This document shows positions 15,105-16,033 of a stretch of 16,033 nt of DNA, in pieces. The first letter of the stretch is position 1. Each line of letters starts with the position of its first letter. Source of the DNA: Salpingoeca rosetta (Eukaryota; Opisthokonta; Choanoflagellata; Craspedida; Salpingoecidae); assembly GCF_000188695.1 (NCBI RefSeq), contig NW_004457740.1:953732-969764 (forward strand), written 5' to 3'. Below the pieces are notes generated by a model. That model ran no database searches. It saw nothing but the letters and a program-made list of their open reading frames with translations, and was not told where the DNA came from. Made by a program: the position numbers and the translations under genes.

Positions 15105-15887
15105 ATGGAGCTTGCGCGTGTGGAGGATGTGTTGAATGAGCTGCCGAGCGATGATGCCTGGCATGCGCTTCCACAGCGTGTCCGCCACGACAACACAAGA
15201 GAAGCATTGGCGCTCGGTGCGTTGTGTGTGTGTGTGTTGTGTGTGTGTGTGGTTTAGACACCTGCGTTCCTCACCACTTCTCACCTCACACTGGATCGAT
15301 ACATCCCTTGTTCCACACACTCACTCACTCACACACACACACACACTCACACACACACACACTCACTCACTCACACACACACTCACACACTCACACACTC
15401 ACACACACACTCACTCACTCACTCACACACACACACACACTCACTCACACACTCACTCACACACTCACTCACACACACACACACACACACTCACTCACTC
15501 ATGGGCTCGCCCTTGCGGCGATCGTAGGCGTGATCCCCAAGATCGTGCATTACCTGGCAGACGAAGAGCAACAGGTGTGCTATCAACATGTTGTTCAGGT
15601 TACTTGCGTGCGTGTGTGCGCGTGTTTGTGGGCTGACGTTTCCTTTTGTCGCGATCGACGCTGTTGCACGCACGGCACAGAGAGCCAAAGAGGGACAGAA
15701 AGCACACGTACGCGACACACTCATACATGCACACACGCGATTGTGGGTGGGTGCGCGCTCCCCTCGTTGTACTCACTCATCACCCCACTGACACCATTCA
15801 TTGCGCGCGATCCAACAGGGAAATGCTGTCCGGGCATTGCTCCACCTGGCACGCATCAACAGGGACTACGTAACAGCCATTAACAAC
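15105..15887 (+). CDS. Armadillo-repeat protein, N-terminal part (runs off the window)
   Basis: Three exons, 15105-15216, 15528-15574 and 15819-15887, give 76 residues before a GTACGA donor at 15888; the rest lies beyond the window. The ATG at 15105 is the first after an in-frame TAG 15 bases upstream. Intron phases are 1, 0 and 0, and all junctions match. Residues about 30-76 read as an armadillo/HEAT-like repeat: REALALGVIPKIVHYL, then GNAVRALLHLARINRDYV, which follows the ARM pattern of three helices with a Gly-Val-Ile-Pro turn and a conserved Asn-Ala. The leading MELARVEDVLNELPSDDAW is a short helical cap. ARM proteins are binding scaffolds; the partner cannot be told from this fragment. 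The second exon is only 47 nt and its acceptor (ATCGTAG) has no adjacent pyrimidine tract, but the protein across the junction is convincing. Confidence 0.7.
15221..15500 (+). repeat. GT tract and long (CACT)/(CA) tract in intron 1 of the armadillo gene
   Basis: A GT-rich stretch (15221-15252) follows the donor at 15217. From about 15315 to 15500, blocks of CACT and CA alternate and lead toward the acceptor at 15527. The two arms are partly complementary. Confidence 0.9.
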
Positions 15888-15932
15888 GTACGACGTTGTT
15901 GCCTGTAGCTGCGTTGTGTGGTGTACATTGTT

Positions 15933-15974
15933 TCTGTGTGAGCCTGTATGTGTGTGTGTGAGCCTGTGTGTGAG

Positions 15975-16033
<59 letters not shown>
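15933..16033 (+). repeat. GT tract with GTGTGAGCCTGT units
   Basis: Three copies of a unit around TGTGTGAGCCTGT (about 15935, 15956 and 15968) precede a pure (GT)n tract that runs to the end of the window. It lies in the intron after the third exon of the armadillo gene, close to its donor. Confidence 0.9.

Overview
This is nuclear DNA of a eukaryote. Genes are split by many GT-AG introns of about 160-460 bp, exons are GC-rich, one AATAAA poly(A) signal follows a stop codon, and introns and intergenic DNA are full of (CA/GT)n, (GA/CT)n and related microsatellites. Genes are closely packed and alternate in strand. This suits a compact-genome protist; a choanoflagellate or other unicellular holozoan is my best guess, as an inference from gene structure and domain content only. 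All exon models were built by eye from reading frame, splice-site motifs and intron phase.

Layout from left to right. Positions 1-1027 (+) hold the 3' part of a small cupin-fold protein. Positions 1028-1615 are a convergent 3' flank with a long degenerate CA tract. Positions 1616-9495 (-) hold a nine-exon gene for a protein of about 1932 residues: a predicted N-myristoylated start (MGCGASK), a DUF4062/TIR-like module, a NACHT STAND ATPase and a long WD40 region, resembling the animal NWD1/TEP1 architecture. Positions 9496-10046 are a divergent promoter region with two inverted repeats. Positions 10047-13013 (+) hold a nine-exon gene for a 340-residue FYVE-START protein, expected to bind PI3P membranes and a lipid. 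Positions 13014-13772 are a convergent 3' flank with a poly(A) signal. Positions 13773-14860 (-) hold a tentative three-exon gene for a small protein with one hydrophobic segment. Positions 14861-15104 are a short divergent promoter region. From 15105 (+) runs the start of an armadillo-repeat protein that leaves the window.

The most interesting points are these. (1) The NACHT-WD40 protein appears to be anchored to membrane by lipidation and is head to head with an endosomal lipid-binding FYVE-START gene. (2) Simple repeats sit with a clear polarity relative to splice sites: on the sense strand GT tracts lie beside the 5' splice site and CA or CT tracts beside the 3' splice site, across all five genes. 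This could let introns fold through GU-rich/CA-rich pairing. (3) The last exon of the NACHT gene has its stop codon inside a consensus splice donor.

No RNA genes, mobile elements, CRISPR arrays or viral genes were seen.
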